Assembly (NCBI GenBank): GCA_963772225.1
Contig: CAVYWD010000001.1
Location: 1,178,001-1,242,000 of the forward strand
DNA from: CAVYWD01 sp963772225
GTDB taxonomy: Bacteria > Myxococcota > Myxococcia > Myxococcales > UBA5297
Direction: 5' to 3'
Length of the DNA stretch: 64,000 nucleotides
Each line of letters starts with the position of its first letter. Positions within the stretch are counted from its first letter, which is position 1. This document shows, piece after piece, positions 36,501 through 44,516 of the stretch. The notes beneath the pieces were generated by a model. That model had not been told where the DNA came from. It searched no databases and saw only the letters and a list, made by a program, of their open reading frames with translations. A program made the position numbers and the translations under genes.

Positions 36501-38780
36501 GGGTAGTCGTCGACCACCTCCACGTCGGTGACGAGGCCGGTGCGGGCGTGGAGCCCTTCGAAGAGATCGTGCGAGAGGAGGGCGTTGTCCGGGACGCGCC
36601 CGTCGAGCGCCGCGATGAAGGCGTCGACGTCGTAGAGCCCCTTGCCGGTGAAGATGGCTTCGCCGAAGAGGTCCTGGTAGGTGTCCGAGACGGCGGTGGT
36701 GTACGGGTCGACGCCGGTGTGCCCGGCGAAGATCCGCGCGAAATGCGAGCCGGCGGCGCTGGAGGCCGTGACGCTGACGCGCGGCTGCAGGATCCCGTAG
36801 CCCTCGGTGACGCGGCCGCAGCGCGGGTCGAAGCGCGGGCGGTTCAAGGGGTGCTCGAGGATTCCGACGAGCTTCTTCGCGCCGTCGCGCGGAAGGCGCG
36901 TGTCGGAGTCGAGCGTGAGGCAGTAGCGCACGCGCGAAAGGACGCCCACGTCGCCGACCTGCACCTCGTAGCTCGTGTCCTTCGCGCCGCGCAGGAGCCG
37001 ATTCAGCTCCTCGAGCTTTCCGCGCTTGCGCTCCCAGCCCATCCAGACGCCCTCCGCCGGGTTCCACTGTCGCGCGCGGTGAAGGAGAAAGAAGCGCTCG
37101 GCCCGCCCCTCGCCCAGGCGCCCGTTCAGCGCTTCGATCCCGCTGCGGGCCGCGGCGAGGATGGCGGCGTCCCCGGGCATGTCGCGGGCCGCGGCGTCGG
37201 TGAAGTCGCCCAGGATCGCGAAGTGGATGAGAGGGTCGAGGTTCCCGAGCGCCAGGACCTCGAGGTGCTCGAGCAGCCCGACGACCCCGCCCACGCTGGT
37301 GAGCAAGGTGGGCACGACCACCAGGGTCCGCGCCTCCTCGGGGATGCCCGCCAGGGAGATCAAGTCGGGGCAGCCGCCTCGGCGGAGCGAAGCGGGCCGC
37401 GAGGAGCTGGACGAGCGCGATGGCCACCTCGCTCGCGGGCAGGAGGACGACCAGCGCCACGCCGAGCTGCGCCAATCTCGAGCCTCCCGCACGGCGCGCG
37501 CAGGCGACCCCGGCCCCCACGAGCGCCGCGGTCGAGAGGGCGATCGCCCCGAGGTAGGCCGCGGTGGCGTACGCGAACACCCGCCGGCGCCAGCGCTTGC
37601 CGAGCCCCGGGCGAAAGGCGACGTCGGCCTCGAGCTCGCGCCGCCCCTTGCCGATGAGGTGGTGTCCGACGTGCGCAGCGCGCGCGGCCGGCCCCTCGGT
37701 CTCGGAGGCCTGGCGCGCGCTCTCCACCGCGCGCAGGGCGACGCGAACTTGGCCCTCTCCGGTCCGGTCGGCGAGCTCCTCGATCGCCTGCCGGTACCGA
37801 TCGCGCGTGAGGAAGTCCATCCGGCCGTGGACGCTTGCGGGATCGCGCTGCAGCACCCGCTCGACCAGGCTCACGGCCTCGACGTACCGCCTCCAGTCGA
37901 GGGTGGAGCAGAGCCTGAGGCTCGCGATCACGTTCGCGACCGAGACCTGGGTCGCCGCCTCGCGCTGGTGCTGGCTGCGGATCGCCTCCTCGGCCGTCTG
38001 CCGGTCGATGGCCAGGTGGGCGTCGAGGCCGCTCCGGACCGCCCCGAGGCGCGGCCCGTACTCGCGGACGCGCTGCAGGAGCTGGACGACGAGCGCGGGG
38101 TGGAGCGCGCGCGGCAGCGACGGCGGGGCGCCCTTCCCCTCGGCGTGATCGCGCGCCACGTAGGCGTCCGCCGAGCGGCGCGCCGCTCGGCCGGCGAGCG
38201 TCTCGTCCGCGAGGCGGCGCAGGTTCTCGACGAGCGCGAGCTTGAGCATGCTCGGCCACGCCCAGAGCTCTCCGATGGTGAGCGGGGCGACCGTCTGGAA
38301 GGCGTCGAGCCAGCGCACCAGCTGGGCGCGGTCGAGGCGGCTGTCGCTGTGGCGGATCAGCTCCACCGCGAGCGCGTAGACGCGGGCGTTCCCGGCCTGC
38401 TCGCGCGCGGCGAGCTTGGGCAGCTCGCGGTAGTAGCCGCGCGGGAGGTTCTGGCGGACGTCCCGGCTTTCCGAGGCGACGAGGTGGTAGTTGTCGAGGA
38501 GCCACTCCGCCGCGGCGGTCACGAACTCGCCCCGGCGCACGTCGCCTTCGAGCGTGCGGTAGGCCTCGCGCAGGGCGCGGACGTTGTCGTCGAACCGCGG
38601 GAAGACGCTCCGGGACGCGCGGCGCGACGGGTCCAGGGTGAACCGCGCCGCGAGCGAACGGGCCCGCTCGTCGAGGCGCTCGACGCTGAGCAGCTCGTCC
38701 CGGAACGGCTTCTCGTGAATCGAGGGCGCGTCGCGGTCCCCGCGCAGCAGCGACCTTGAGAGCCTCGAAGCCACGAGCAC
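30508..38780 (-). CDS. ndvB: Cyclic beta-1,2-glucan synthase NdvB (GT84, glycoamylase-like, GH94), with six apparent frameshifts
   Basis: About 2750 codons in one direction cover the whole NdvB/Cgs architecture. From the GTG at 38780 (GGAGG upstream): an N-terminal helical/membrane part to about 37.4 kb; the GT84 glucosyltransferase with VVVPTLL, LTLDSDTRLPRDGAKKL and QHRWTRGDWQ at 37.3-36.4 kb; membrane helices; the glycoamylase-like domain (RTSPTNIGMGLLATLSAHDL, then FGVPGLGLKRGLGDELVVAP) at 35.7-34.6 kb; and GH94 phosphorylase modules at 34.4-30.5 kb with AFGFRDQLQDAM and catalytic GGGDWNDGMNRVG. The product makes and cyclises periplasmic glucan for osmoadaptation. The frame changes near 37345, 35778 (a G5 run), 35660, 35155, 33450 and 32975; the 30508-32955 part alone is open for 815 codons. 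All motifs survive on both sides of each break. Confidence 0.85.
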
Positions 38781-39032
38781 GCGAACCTCCGGAACGGAAG
38801 TCAGCGCCTGGTCGGGGCGATGCGTTGGGCTGGCTCTCCTTTGTTTATATCGACCGACTGGGGCGCCGTGCAGGGTTTCTTAGCCCATCGCGCCGCGCGC
38901 GGTGACGGGCGCCCGAGCAGGGGCCTATCGGGCTTGTGGCTGGCGCACCGGCGTGCGACCTTGCGCGAGCTTCGCGGGCCGCAATCGGCGGCCCCCAGGC
39001 CCCGGAGCCCGCCTCCGGCGAAAGGCACTCCT

Positions 39033-39950
39033 TTGGCGAACGTTCACCTCATCGGCGGTGAGAAGGGCGGGGTCGGCAAGTCGGTCGTCGCTCGGCTCCT
39101 GGCGCAGTACTTCATCGACCGAGAGCTGCCGTTCCTGGGCTTCGACGCGGATCGCTCCCACGCGGCGCTGCTCCGCTTCTACGAGGGGTACGCCTCGCCG
39201 GTCGTGGTGGACCGCTACGAGAGCCTGGACGCCATCGTCGAGGCGGCGGCGGCCGAGCCGGACCGCCGCATCCTGGTAGACCTGGCCGCCCAGACCCACG
39301 AACCGCTGACCCGCTGGATGGACGAGTCGGGCCTGCCGGAGCTGGCCGCCGAGACCGGGTTCAAGCTGCGCTACTGGCACGTCATGGATTCGGGCAAGGA
39401 CTCGGTTGATCTGCTCGTGAAGCTGCTGGATCGCTACGGCGCGCGGCTCGACTACGTGCTGGTGCTCAACGAGCTGCGCGGCGACGACTTCTCCATCCTG
39501 GAAAGGTCCGGCGCGCAGGGCCGCGCGCAGGCACTCGGGGCCAAGGTGGTTTCGCTGCGCAAGCTGCACGACGCCTCGATGCGAAAGATCGACGCGAGCA
39601 GCGCCAGCTTCTGGGCCGCCTCGCACTCGAGCGACGGCGCCTCGGGGTCGCTGGGCCTGGTCGAGCGGCAGCGCGTCCGGGTCTGGCTGAAGCAGTCCTA
39701 TGAGGCGCTCGATTCTCATCGACGCCTGAGGGCGGCCGGTCTCGCGCGCCGGCGCGGCCCAATAACCCTGAGCCGCGCCATCCCTTGTCTTCAGAAGCGC
39801 TGCCCACGCCGGCCGGGCCGACCGCCCGCGACACAATTCGCCGCCCTCACCGCCGAGGTCCGCTGGCGAAGCGAAGGAGCCGGACCATCGCCCAGTCGCT
39901 CGCGCGGCCGAGGACTGCAATGGAGACGACCCCCACGAGCACCGTGGTGA
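39033..39950 (+). CDS. ParA/MinD-like P-loop ATPase
   Basis: A protein of up to 305 residues with a deviant Walker A at the N-terminus (HLIGGEKGGVGKSVVARLLA), the FLGFDADRSHAALLRFYEG switch I segment and RRILVDLAAQTHEPLTRWMD as Walker B/switch II. These are features of SIMIBI ATPases that act in partitioning, positioning or mobilisation; similar free-standing proteins are annotated as mobilisation-type ATPases. No ParB, centromere or relaxase gene is adjacent. The start is a TTG at 39033; a longer frame opening at 38820 lacks motifs. Beyond codon 235 the sequence becomes Arg/Pro-rich and overlaps the 3' end of the convergent permease by 104 bases, so the authentic stop is probably earlier and has been lost, perhaps by an indel. 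Confidence 0.72.
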   Translation: MANVHLIGGEKGGVGKSVVARLLAQYFIDRELPFLGFDADRSHAALLRFYEGYASPVVVDRYESLDAIVEAAAAEPDRRILVDLAAQTHEPLTRWMDESGLPELAAETGFKLRYWHVMDSGKDSVDLLVKLLDRYGARLDYVLVLNELRGDDFSILERSGAQGRAQALGAKVVSLRKLHDASMRKIDASSASFWAASHSSDGASGSLGLVERQRVRVWLKQSYEALDSHRRLRAAGLARRRGPITLSRAIPCLQKRCPRRPGRPPATQFAALTAEVRWRSEGAGPSPSRSRGRGLQWRRPPRAPW

Positions 39951-40629
39951 GGTCGCCCATCATGCGCGCGTCCATGATCATGGCGCCGAGGCCGCGCTCC
40001 ACCCCCGTCAGCTCGCCCAGGACGACGTACGCCCAGGCGACCCCGAGCGCCACCCGCAGACCCGCCTCGATGGCCGGGAGCGCCCCGGGGAGCACCACCC
40101 GCAGCACGACCTGCCTCGGGCTCGCGCCCAGCATCCGCGCCGCTCGGAGCCACTCCACCGGCACCTCGCGCACGCCGTGGAGCGCGTTGACGTAGACCGG
40201 GAAGAACGCGGCGAGCCCGATGAGGAAGATCGCGGTGCGGTCGCCGATGCCGAACCAGACCATCGCCACCGGGAGCCAGGCGATTCCCGGCACGGCGCGG
40301 AAAAGATGGACGAGCGGGTCGACCAGGCGGTTGAACCGCGGCGAGCGCGCCGACATCACGCCGCCGGCCACCCCCGCCGCGGCCGCCAAAAAGAACCCCG
40401 CCCCGACGCGCGCCAAGGTCGCCGCCGCGTGGAGCGAGAACTGGCCCGAGTAGGGAGAGGCCCACCCGTACCCGGTGACGAAACCCGCCGCGGCGCGGAG
40501 GACTTCCCAGGGCGGCGGCAAGACGAACTTGTCGACCCAGCCCAGGGCCGACGCCGCGCCCCAGGCGCCGAGCAGACCTGCGAAGGGCGCGGCTCGCCTC
40601 GCCGCCGCGGCGGCTCCGCGCAGGCTCAT
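39847..40629 (-). CDS. ABC transporter permease of the SsuC/TauC/ThiX type
   Basis: A 260-residue inner-membrane permease with about six helices. The cytoplasmic EAA loop is clear (EWLRAARMLGASPRQVVLRV followed by VLPGALPAIEAGLRVALG), as is FRAVPGIAWLPVAMVWFGIG, a signature of the nitrate/sulfonate/taurine (BPD_transp_1) family. It would pair with the binding protein encoded upstream (overlap 40626-40629). No ATP-binding subunit gene is in the operon or elsewhere in the window, so the ATPase must be supplied from another locus. The substrate is not evident. Confidence 0.88.
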   Translation of the reverse strand: MSLRGAAAAARRAAPFAGLLGAWGAASALGWVDKFVLPPPWEVLRAAAGFVTGYGWASPYSGQFSLHAAATLARVGAGFFLAAAAGVAGGVMSARSPRFNRLVDPLVHLFRAVPGIAWLPVAMVWFGIGDRTAIFLIGLAAFFPVYVNALHGVREVPVEWLRAARMLGASPRQVVLRVVLPGALPAIEAGLRVALGVAWAYVVLGELTGVERGLGAMIMDARMMGDLTTVLVGVVSIAVLGRASDWAMVRLLRFASGPRR

Positions 40630-41612
40630 GGCCGGTTCTGCGCTCGCACCTCGTCGACGAAGCGTCGCTCGAAGAGCCGGTCCCAGTCGGGCAAGCTCGC
40701 GATCAAGCCGAGCTCCAGCATCTTGTCGCCCAGGCGTTTGGCCTTCTCCACGAACGCGGAGTCCATGTCCCAGGATAGCTCGATGTTGGCCGCGGCGGCC
40801 TTCATGACCTCCGGGTCGTTGCCGAACGCCGCCGCTCGGCGAATCCACTCCTCCGGGTGCCGCCGAAGGCTCTCGGTCGCCGCGGCGTGCGCCCGCACCA
40901 GCGCGCGCACTTGCTCGGGGTGCTCGGCGATGGTGGCGCGCCGGACGAGGACGCCGGCGTTGAGCGGGCCGATGGAGTCGTCGAAGTACGGATAGGCGAG
41001 GATGCGCCCGGCGCCCCCGCGCACCGCGAGCGTCGGGTAGGGCTCCCCGCTCAGGAACGCGTCAATCTGCCCGTGCGAGAGGGCGTTCACCATGTCGAAG
41101 AAGTCCACCCGGAGGAGCGAGACGTCCGAGGGCGACAGCCCCGCTCGCTTGAGCACTTCGAGGAGCATGACGTGGTGCATGGTCGACGGCACGTAGCCGA
41201 TGCGCTTGCCCCTGAGGTCCGCGGGGCGCTCGATGCCCGAGCTCGCGCCCACCACCAGCGCCGAGGCCTTGAGGCACATCGACGCCACGAGCGCCACGGG
41301 CTCGCCCTTGGAGGCCGAGGTAATGGCGTGCACCAGGGTCGTGCCGGCCGCGTCCAGGGACCCGGCCAGCAAGGCCGTCTTCATGTCGCCCGGGTTGGTG
41401 AAGGCGGAGACCTGAACCTCGCTGCCCTTCGGCAGGAACTCCTGGTACAGGAACGGCTGGAGGGTCTGCTGGGTTTTCCACGTGCCCACGCGAAAGACGG
41501 CGGGCTCGGCCTTGCGCGCGCAGCCCTGCGCCCCGAGGAGCACCGCCGCGGCGGCCCCCATCGTCAGCATCCGCCGAGCGGCGCTCATCCTCTCTTCCAA
41601 TGCGCGCCTCAT
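40626..41612 (-). CDS. ABC transporter substrate-binding lipoprotein, NMT1/SsuA-like
   Basis: A 328-residue binding protein with an N-terminal signal and lipobox (VLLGAQGCA). It shows FRVGTWKTQQTLQPFLYQEF, then the DMKTALLAGSLDAAGTTLVH and GEPVALVASMCLKASALVVG segments, DLRGKRIGYVPSTMHHVMLL and AFLSGEPYPTLAVRG, the order found in NMT1/SsuA/TauA-type proteins that bind sulfonates, pyrimidine precursors or related small organic anions. Its ATG overlaps the stop of the BioB-like radical SAM gene (ATGA, 41609-41612) and its 3' end overlaps the permease, so all three are one translational unit. Confidence 0.88.
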   Translation of the reverse strand: MRRALEERMSAARRMLTMGAAAAVLLGAQGCARKAEPAVFRVGTWKTQQTLQPFLYQEFLPKGSEVQVSAFTNPGDMKTALLAGSLDAAGTTLVHAITSASKGEPVALVASMCLKASALVVGASSGIERPADLRGKRIGYVPSTMHHVMLLEVLKRAGLSPSDVSLLRVDFFDMVNALSHGQIDAFLSGEPYPTLAVRGGAGRILAYPYFDDSIGPLNAGVLVRRATIAEHPEQVRALVRAHAAATESLRRHPEEWIRRAAAFGNDPEVMKAAAANIELSWDMDSAFVEKAKRLGDKMLELGLIASLPDWDRLFERRFVDEVRAQNRP

Positions 41613-42538
41613 GACGTGGCCCAGCCGGCCTCGCTCAGCATCGCCTTCGCCGCGGGGACGTCAAAGCCGTGCCACGCGGCCCCGGCTTCTTGAGTGTCGC
41701 GCGGGGTCGCCCCGGCGTCGACCACGACGACGTTCGCGCCCGCCTTGAGCGCGGCCGGGAGCGGCGGGTGAACGCAGATGCCCTCGACCTCGTCGCCCGA
41801 GATGAGCCGGGTCATCGCCACGGTGCGCGCCACGCGGTCGTCCGAGGCCCGCCCCAGGTCGGCCAGCGGCGTGCCCTGCACCGGCACGCGAGCCATGGCG
41901 CCGCTGAGGTTGACCCCGAAGTCCTTGAGCCGGAAGGCGGCGTCCACCAACTCCTGGTCGGAGTGCTCGGGGCCGATCGGCTCGACCAGCGCGTAGAGCT
42001 TCAGGCCCGAGTCGCGGATGAGCTCGAGCGTGCGGATCCTGGCCGCGGGCTTGATGCCCGTGTCCACGCCCTCGCGGAGGCGGAACGTGTGGTAGACCGC
42101 GTTGACCCCGGCGGCGAGGAGCTGGTCGGCCTCCTTCGAGGAGAACTCGCCGGTGTTGACCACCAGCGAGGTCCGAGAGGGGATGATGCGGCGGACCTCG
42201 CGCGCGAGCGCGCAGAGCGGGTCGATGCCGTAGTCCTGCGTGGTGCGCAGGGTGAGCCAGTCCGGCTGGTGCGGGGCGATGCGGTCGGCCATGGCGCAGA
42301 CCTGGTCGACGCTCATCTCGTACGGCTTGGGGAACACGCCCCACCGCTCGGCGTGAGAGCAGAAGCGGCAGTTGCGCGCGCAAGGCACCGAGTCCACGCC
42401 GATGCTCGCGTACACGCGGCCGCGGCCCCGGGCGATGGCGCGGGCCCGCTCGTCGGCCAGGGCCAGGGCGCTGCGCTCCTCCTCGGGCGGGAGGGAGGCG
42501 GCCATCAAGCGGACGGCATCTTCTCGATTCAGAACCAT
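41609..42538 (-). CDS. BioB-like radical SAM enzyme (not a canonical biotin synthase)
   Basis: A 309-residue radical SAM protein with cluster motif CARNCRFC at about residue 53-60. The later segments VPVQGTPLADLGRASDDRVA and RTVAMTRLISGDEVEG align well with the LVKVKGTPLAD and RTIAVAR-xMMP region of BioB, and VVNTGEFSSKEADQLLAAGV followed by YHTFRLREGVDTG resembles its HNLDT barrel strand. The cysteine/arginine ligands that hold the sacrificial 2Fe-2S cluster in BioB are not recognisable: GICVHPPLPA replaces the VRLSAGR arginine strand. It is therefore a paralogue with another substrate. Translational coupling to a binding protein and permease suggests that it acts on, or makes, the transported compound. 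The ATG at 42538 is preferred. Confidence 0.8.
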   Translation of the reverse strand: MVLNREDAVRLMAASLPPEEERSALALADERARAIARGRGRVYASIGVDSVPCARNCRFCSHAERWGVFPKPYEMSVDQVCAMADRIAPHQPDWLTLRTTQDYGIDPLCALAREVRRIIPSRTSLVVNTGEFSSKEADQLLAAGVNAVYHTFRLREGVDTGIKPAARIRTLELIRDSGLKLYALVEPIGPEHSDQELVDAAFRLKDFGVNLSGAMARVPVQGTPLADLGRASDDRVARTVAMTRLISGDEVEGICVHPPLPAALKAGANVVVVDAGATPRDTQEAGAAWHGFDVPAAKAMLSEAGWATS

Positions 42539-42777
42539 GCGGCAACCTTCAGCCAAGGGGTCCAGGAGGCGCTCCAGGTGACCTGCCGGTAGACCGGGGT
42601 GGCGACCGAGAGCTTGATCGACGCGTTGCTCAAGAGCCAAAACCGCACCGGCGACCGGGGAGCCGAAGGGCTCTCCTCGATGCTCTTTTCGGGCCGTGTG
42701 AGCCGCCGTGGCAGAGAAGGATTTTTGCCCTCCCCGCCCTCCCCGCCCGCTGCGAACCGCGCTCCACCGCGAAGGCC

Positions 42778-42806
42778 TTGACATTGGTTGTTCGGACAAC
42801 TAATAT
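42778..42806 (+). promoter_or_regulatory. Sigma-70 promoter overlapped by a MarR-type palindromic operator
   Basis: TTGACA at 42778-42783 and TAATAT at 42801-42806 are separated by 17 bases. Between them TTGGTTGTTCGGACAACTAA (42784-42803) is a near-palindrome with GTTGT/ACAAC arms, the usual MarR operator form. Binding would block RNA polymerase directly. The expected transcription start, about 7 bases after the -10, falls on or next to the ATG at 42814. Confidence 0.75.
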
Positions 42807-42813
42807 GCCTTTC

Positions 42814-43254
42814 ATGAGGCTTCCGAAGCTGCCGGCGCTCGACGAGAGCCTGGGATTCAACCTGGACCGCGTCGCGCAGCTCTACCGGCGCGAGCTGATC
42901 CGCGCGCTGGCGGCCTACGACCTCACGCCCGAGCAGTGGCAGATCCTGGCCGCGCTCTCGGAGCACGGCGACGGCCTGACGCAGGGCGAGCTCGCCGCGC
43001 TCACCTTCAAGGACAAGCACTCCGTCTCCCGGATGCTCGACCGGATGGAGCAGGCGGGCTGGGTCACCCGGCGCCCCCACCCTCAGGACGCCCGAGCGTC
43101 CAAGGTCGCCCTCTCGAAGCGGAGCAGCGAGATGGCAGAAGTGCGAGGCGTGCTGCGCTCGCACTTCGCCCGAATCCATTCTCTGCTCAGCGACGCGCAG
43201 CAGCGCCAGCTGCTCGGGCTGTTGAAGGCCCTCCGCGATCGCCTCGAAGAATGA
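42814..43254 (+). CDS. MarR-family transcriptional regulator, probably autorepressed and leaderless
   Basis: A 146-residue MarR protein: dimerisation helix NLDRVAQLYRRELIRALAAY, then LTPEQWQILAALSEHGDGLT, recognition helix HSVSRMLDRMEQAGWVTRRP and wing HPQDARASKVALS with the conserved D-x-R, and C-terminal helices. The ATG at 42805 lies within the -10 box of its own promoter and so cannot be the start if that promoter is used; the ATG at 42814 sits at the expected transcription start and gives a leaderless message. An operator between the -35 and -10 indicates autorepression. The membrane protein gene follows 45 bases later and may be co-transcribed. The inducer is unknown. Confidence 0.88.
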   Translation: MRLPKLPALDESLGFNLDRVAQLYRRELIRALAAYDLTPEQWQILAALSEHGDGLTQGELAALTFKDKHSVSRMLDRMEQAGWVTRRPHPQDARASKVALSKRSSEMAEVRGVLRSHFARIHSLLSDAQQRQLLGLLKALRDRLEE

Positions 43255-43299
43255 ACTCCGGCGAGTGCGCCGGCCCAAGGAAGAAAGGCAAGTGCGATC

Positions 43300-43797
43300 G
43301 TGAAATCCCCGTGGGTTTATCCGTGGCTCAAGCTCCTCCATTTCGTCGCCGTGGTCATGTTCCTGGGCGGCATCCTGGCGTCCATCGCCCTGAACGCCGC
43401 CGGGCATTTGGCGAACACCTCGGAATACGTCCTGCGCCGCAAGATCGCCTTCGACTTCACCCGGGCGCTCATCGTCCCAGGGATGGCGGGCGCCTTCGCC
43501 ACCGGCGCGCTGCTCGCATGGAGGGGCGGCTTCGGCCTGTTCCGCCGAAACTGGGTCGGAGCCAAGCAGGTGCTCGCGGCGCTGGTGCTGGCGAACGCCC
43601 TCTTCTTGCTCATACCGCGCGTCCAGCGGATCACCGCCCTGGTGCGAGCCGAGCCGCCCGGACTCGCCGAGGCAGGGGCGCTGCAGCGGGCCGAGGACGC
43701 CCTGGGCGCAACGAACCTGGCCATGGCGGTCGCGGCGCTCGCCCTCAGCGTCTGGCGGCCGGGCCGGCGAGAGATTCTCGCGCATAAGCTTTCGAGC
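43300..43797 (+). CDS. Small integral membrane protein (DUF2269-like), stop codon probably lost
   Basis: The conserved part is about 160 residues with four transmembrane helices: WLKLLHFVAVVMFLGGILAS, IVPGMAGAFATGALLAWRGG, AKQVLAALVLANALFLLIPR and TNLAMAVAALALSVW. The first helix with its His and the overall size recall DUF2269-type predicted membrane proteins. It starts with a GTG at 43300 after AAGGAAGAAAGG. No in-frame stop occurs where the protein should end: the frame continues through the hairpin at 43825 and antisense to the peroxiredoxin gene until 44520. The end given here marks where membrane-protein-like text stops; a small indel near 43770-43790 would create a stop. Likely regulated together with the upstream MarR gene. 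Confidence 0.6.
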
Positions 43798-43824
43798 AAG
43801 AACCTGTGGCGCCTCCCTCCTTCG

Positions 43825-43851
43825 CCCCCTCCCCGCAAAGCGGGGAGGGGG
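43825..43851. terminator. Strong hairpin between convergent genes
   Basis: A 12-bp perfect stem (CCCCCTCCCCGC paired with GCGGGGAGGGGG) with an AAA loop sits between the membrane-protein gene and the convergent peroxiredoxin gene. No T-run follows on either strand, so it is not a classical intrinsic terminator, but position and symmetry suit bidirectional termination or transcript end protection. Similar G/C hairpins are also common as dispersed repeats. Confidence 0.6.
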
Positions 43852-43869
43852 TTGGGGGGTGAGGCCGAG

Positions 43870-44370
43870 CTACTTCGGTGCGGGGATGCCGCTCGCCGCC
43901 GCGAGCTTCTGCAGCACCTCGTCGGCGTGCATTTCAGGGTCCACCGAGCCGAAGAATTCGATCAGCTTCCCATCGGCGCCGATGAGCAAACTCTGCCGCT
44001 TGTGGATTCCAATGATCGGGTAGGTCTCCACGCCGAGCCGCTTGGCGAGCTCGCCGTCCGAATCGGTCAAGAGGTCGAACGGCAGGTGGTATTTGGCCCG
44101 AAACGCACGGTGGCTCCCGGCGTCCTGCCGAGAAATGCCGAAAATGAGAATCCCCGCCTTCGTGAATTTGTCGAAGCGGTCGCGCAGCGCGCAGGCCTCC
44201 TTGGTGCAGCCCGGCGTATCGTCCTTCGGGTAGAAGTACAGGAGGATCGGCTTGCCTTTCAGCTCGCTGAGCTTGACGACCTTGCCGTCCTGATTGGGGG
44301 CAGAGAAGTCGGGCACCGGGGCGCCGACGGGCAGCGCGCAAATCATCGCCAGGGCGAGGGTCGTCATCAT
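43870..44370 (-). CDS. bcp: PrxQ/Bcp-type peroxiredoxin, probably exported
   Basis: A 166-residue thiol peroxidase. The active region YFYPKDDTPGCTKEACALRD has the peroxidatic Cys in PGC and the resolving Cys five residues later, the atypical two-cysteine form of PrxQ. GISRQDAGSHRAFRAKYHLP and LTDSDGELAKRLGV are also family-typical. The N-terminus (MMTTLALAMICALPVGAPV) is hydrophobic and may act as a signal peptide or anchor, unlike cytoplasmic Bcp proteins that begin almost directly at the PDF motif. It would reduce organic hydroperoxides with thioredoxin-like partners. It is encoded convergent to the membrane-protein gene, with a strong hairpin between them. Confidence 0.88.
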   Translation of the reverse strand: MMTTLALAMICALPVGAPVPDFSAPNQDGKVVKLSELKGKPILLYFYPKDDTPGCTKEACALRDRFDKFTKAGILIFGISRQDAGSHRAFRAKYHLPFDLLTDSDGELAKRLGVETYPIIGIHKRQSLLIGADGKLIEFFGSVDPEMHADEVLQKLAAASGIPAPK

Positions 44371-44516
44371 GAGCGGTCTTCTAACGGCCCGGGCGACGAC
44401 CGGCCACATCGGCTGACCGCCGTGCGCCGGCCCCTGGCCGGCGCCTGCCCCTGCGAGGTCCCGAGCCCTCCCCGCTTGTCGGCGCGCGGGCGCCCGGCCA
44501 GCTTTGAGCCATCGCC

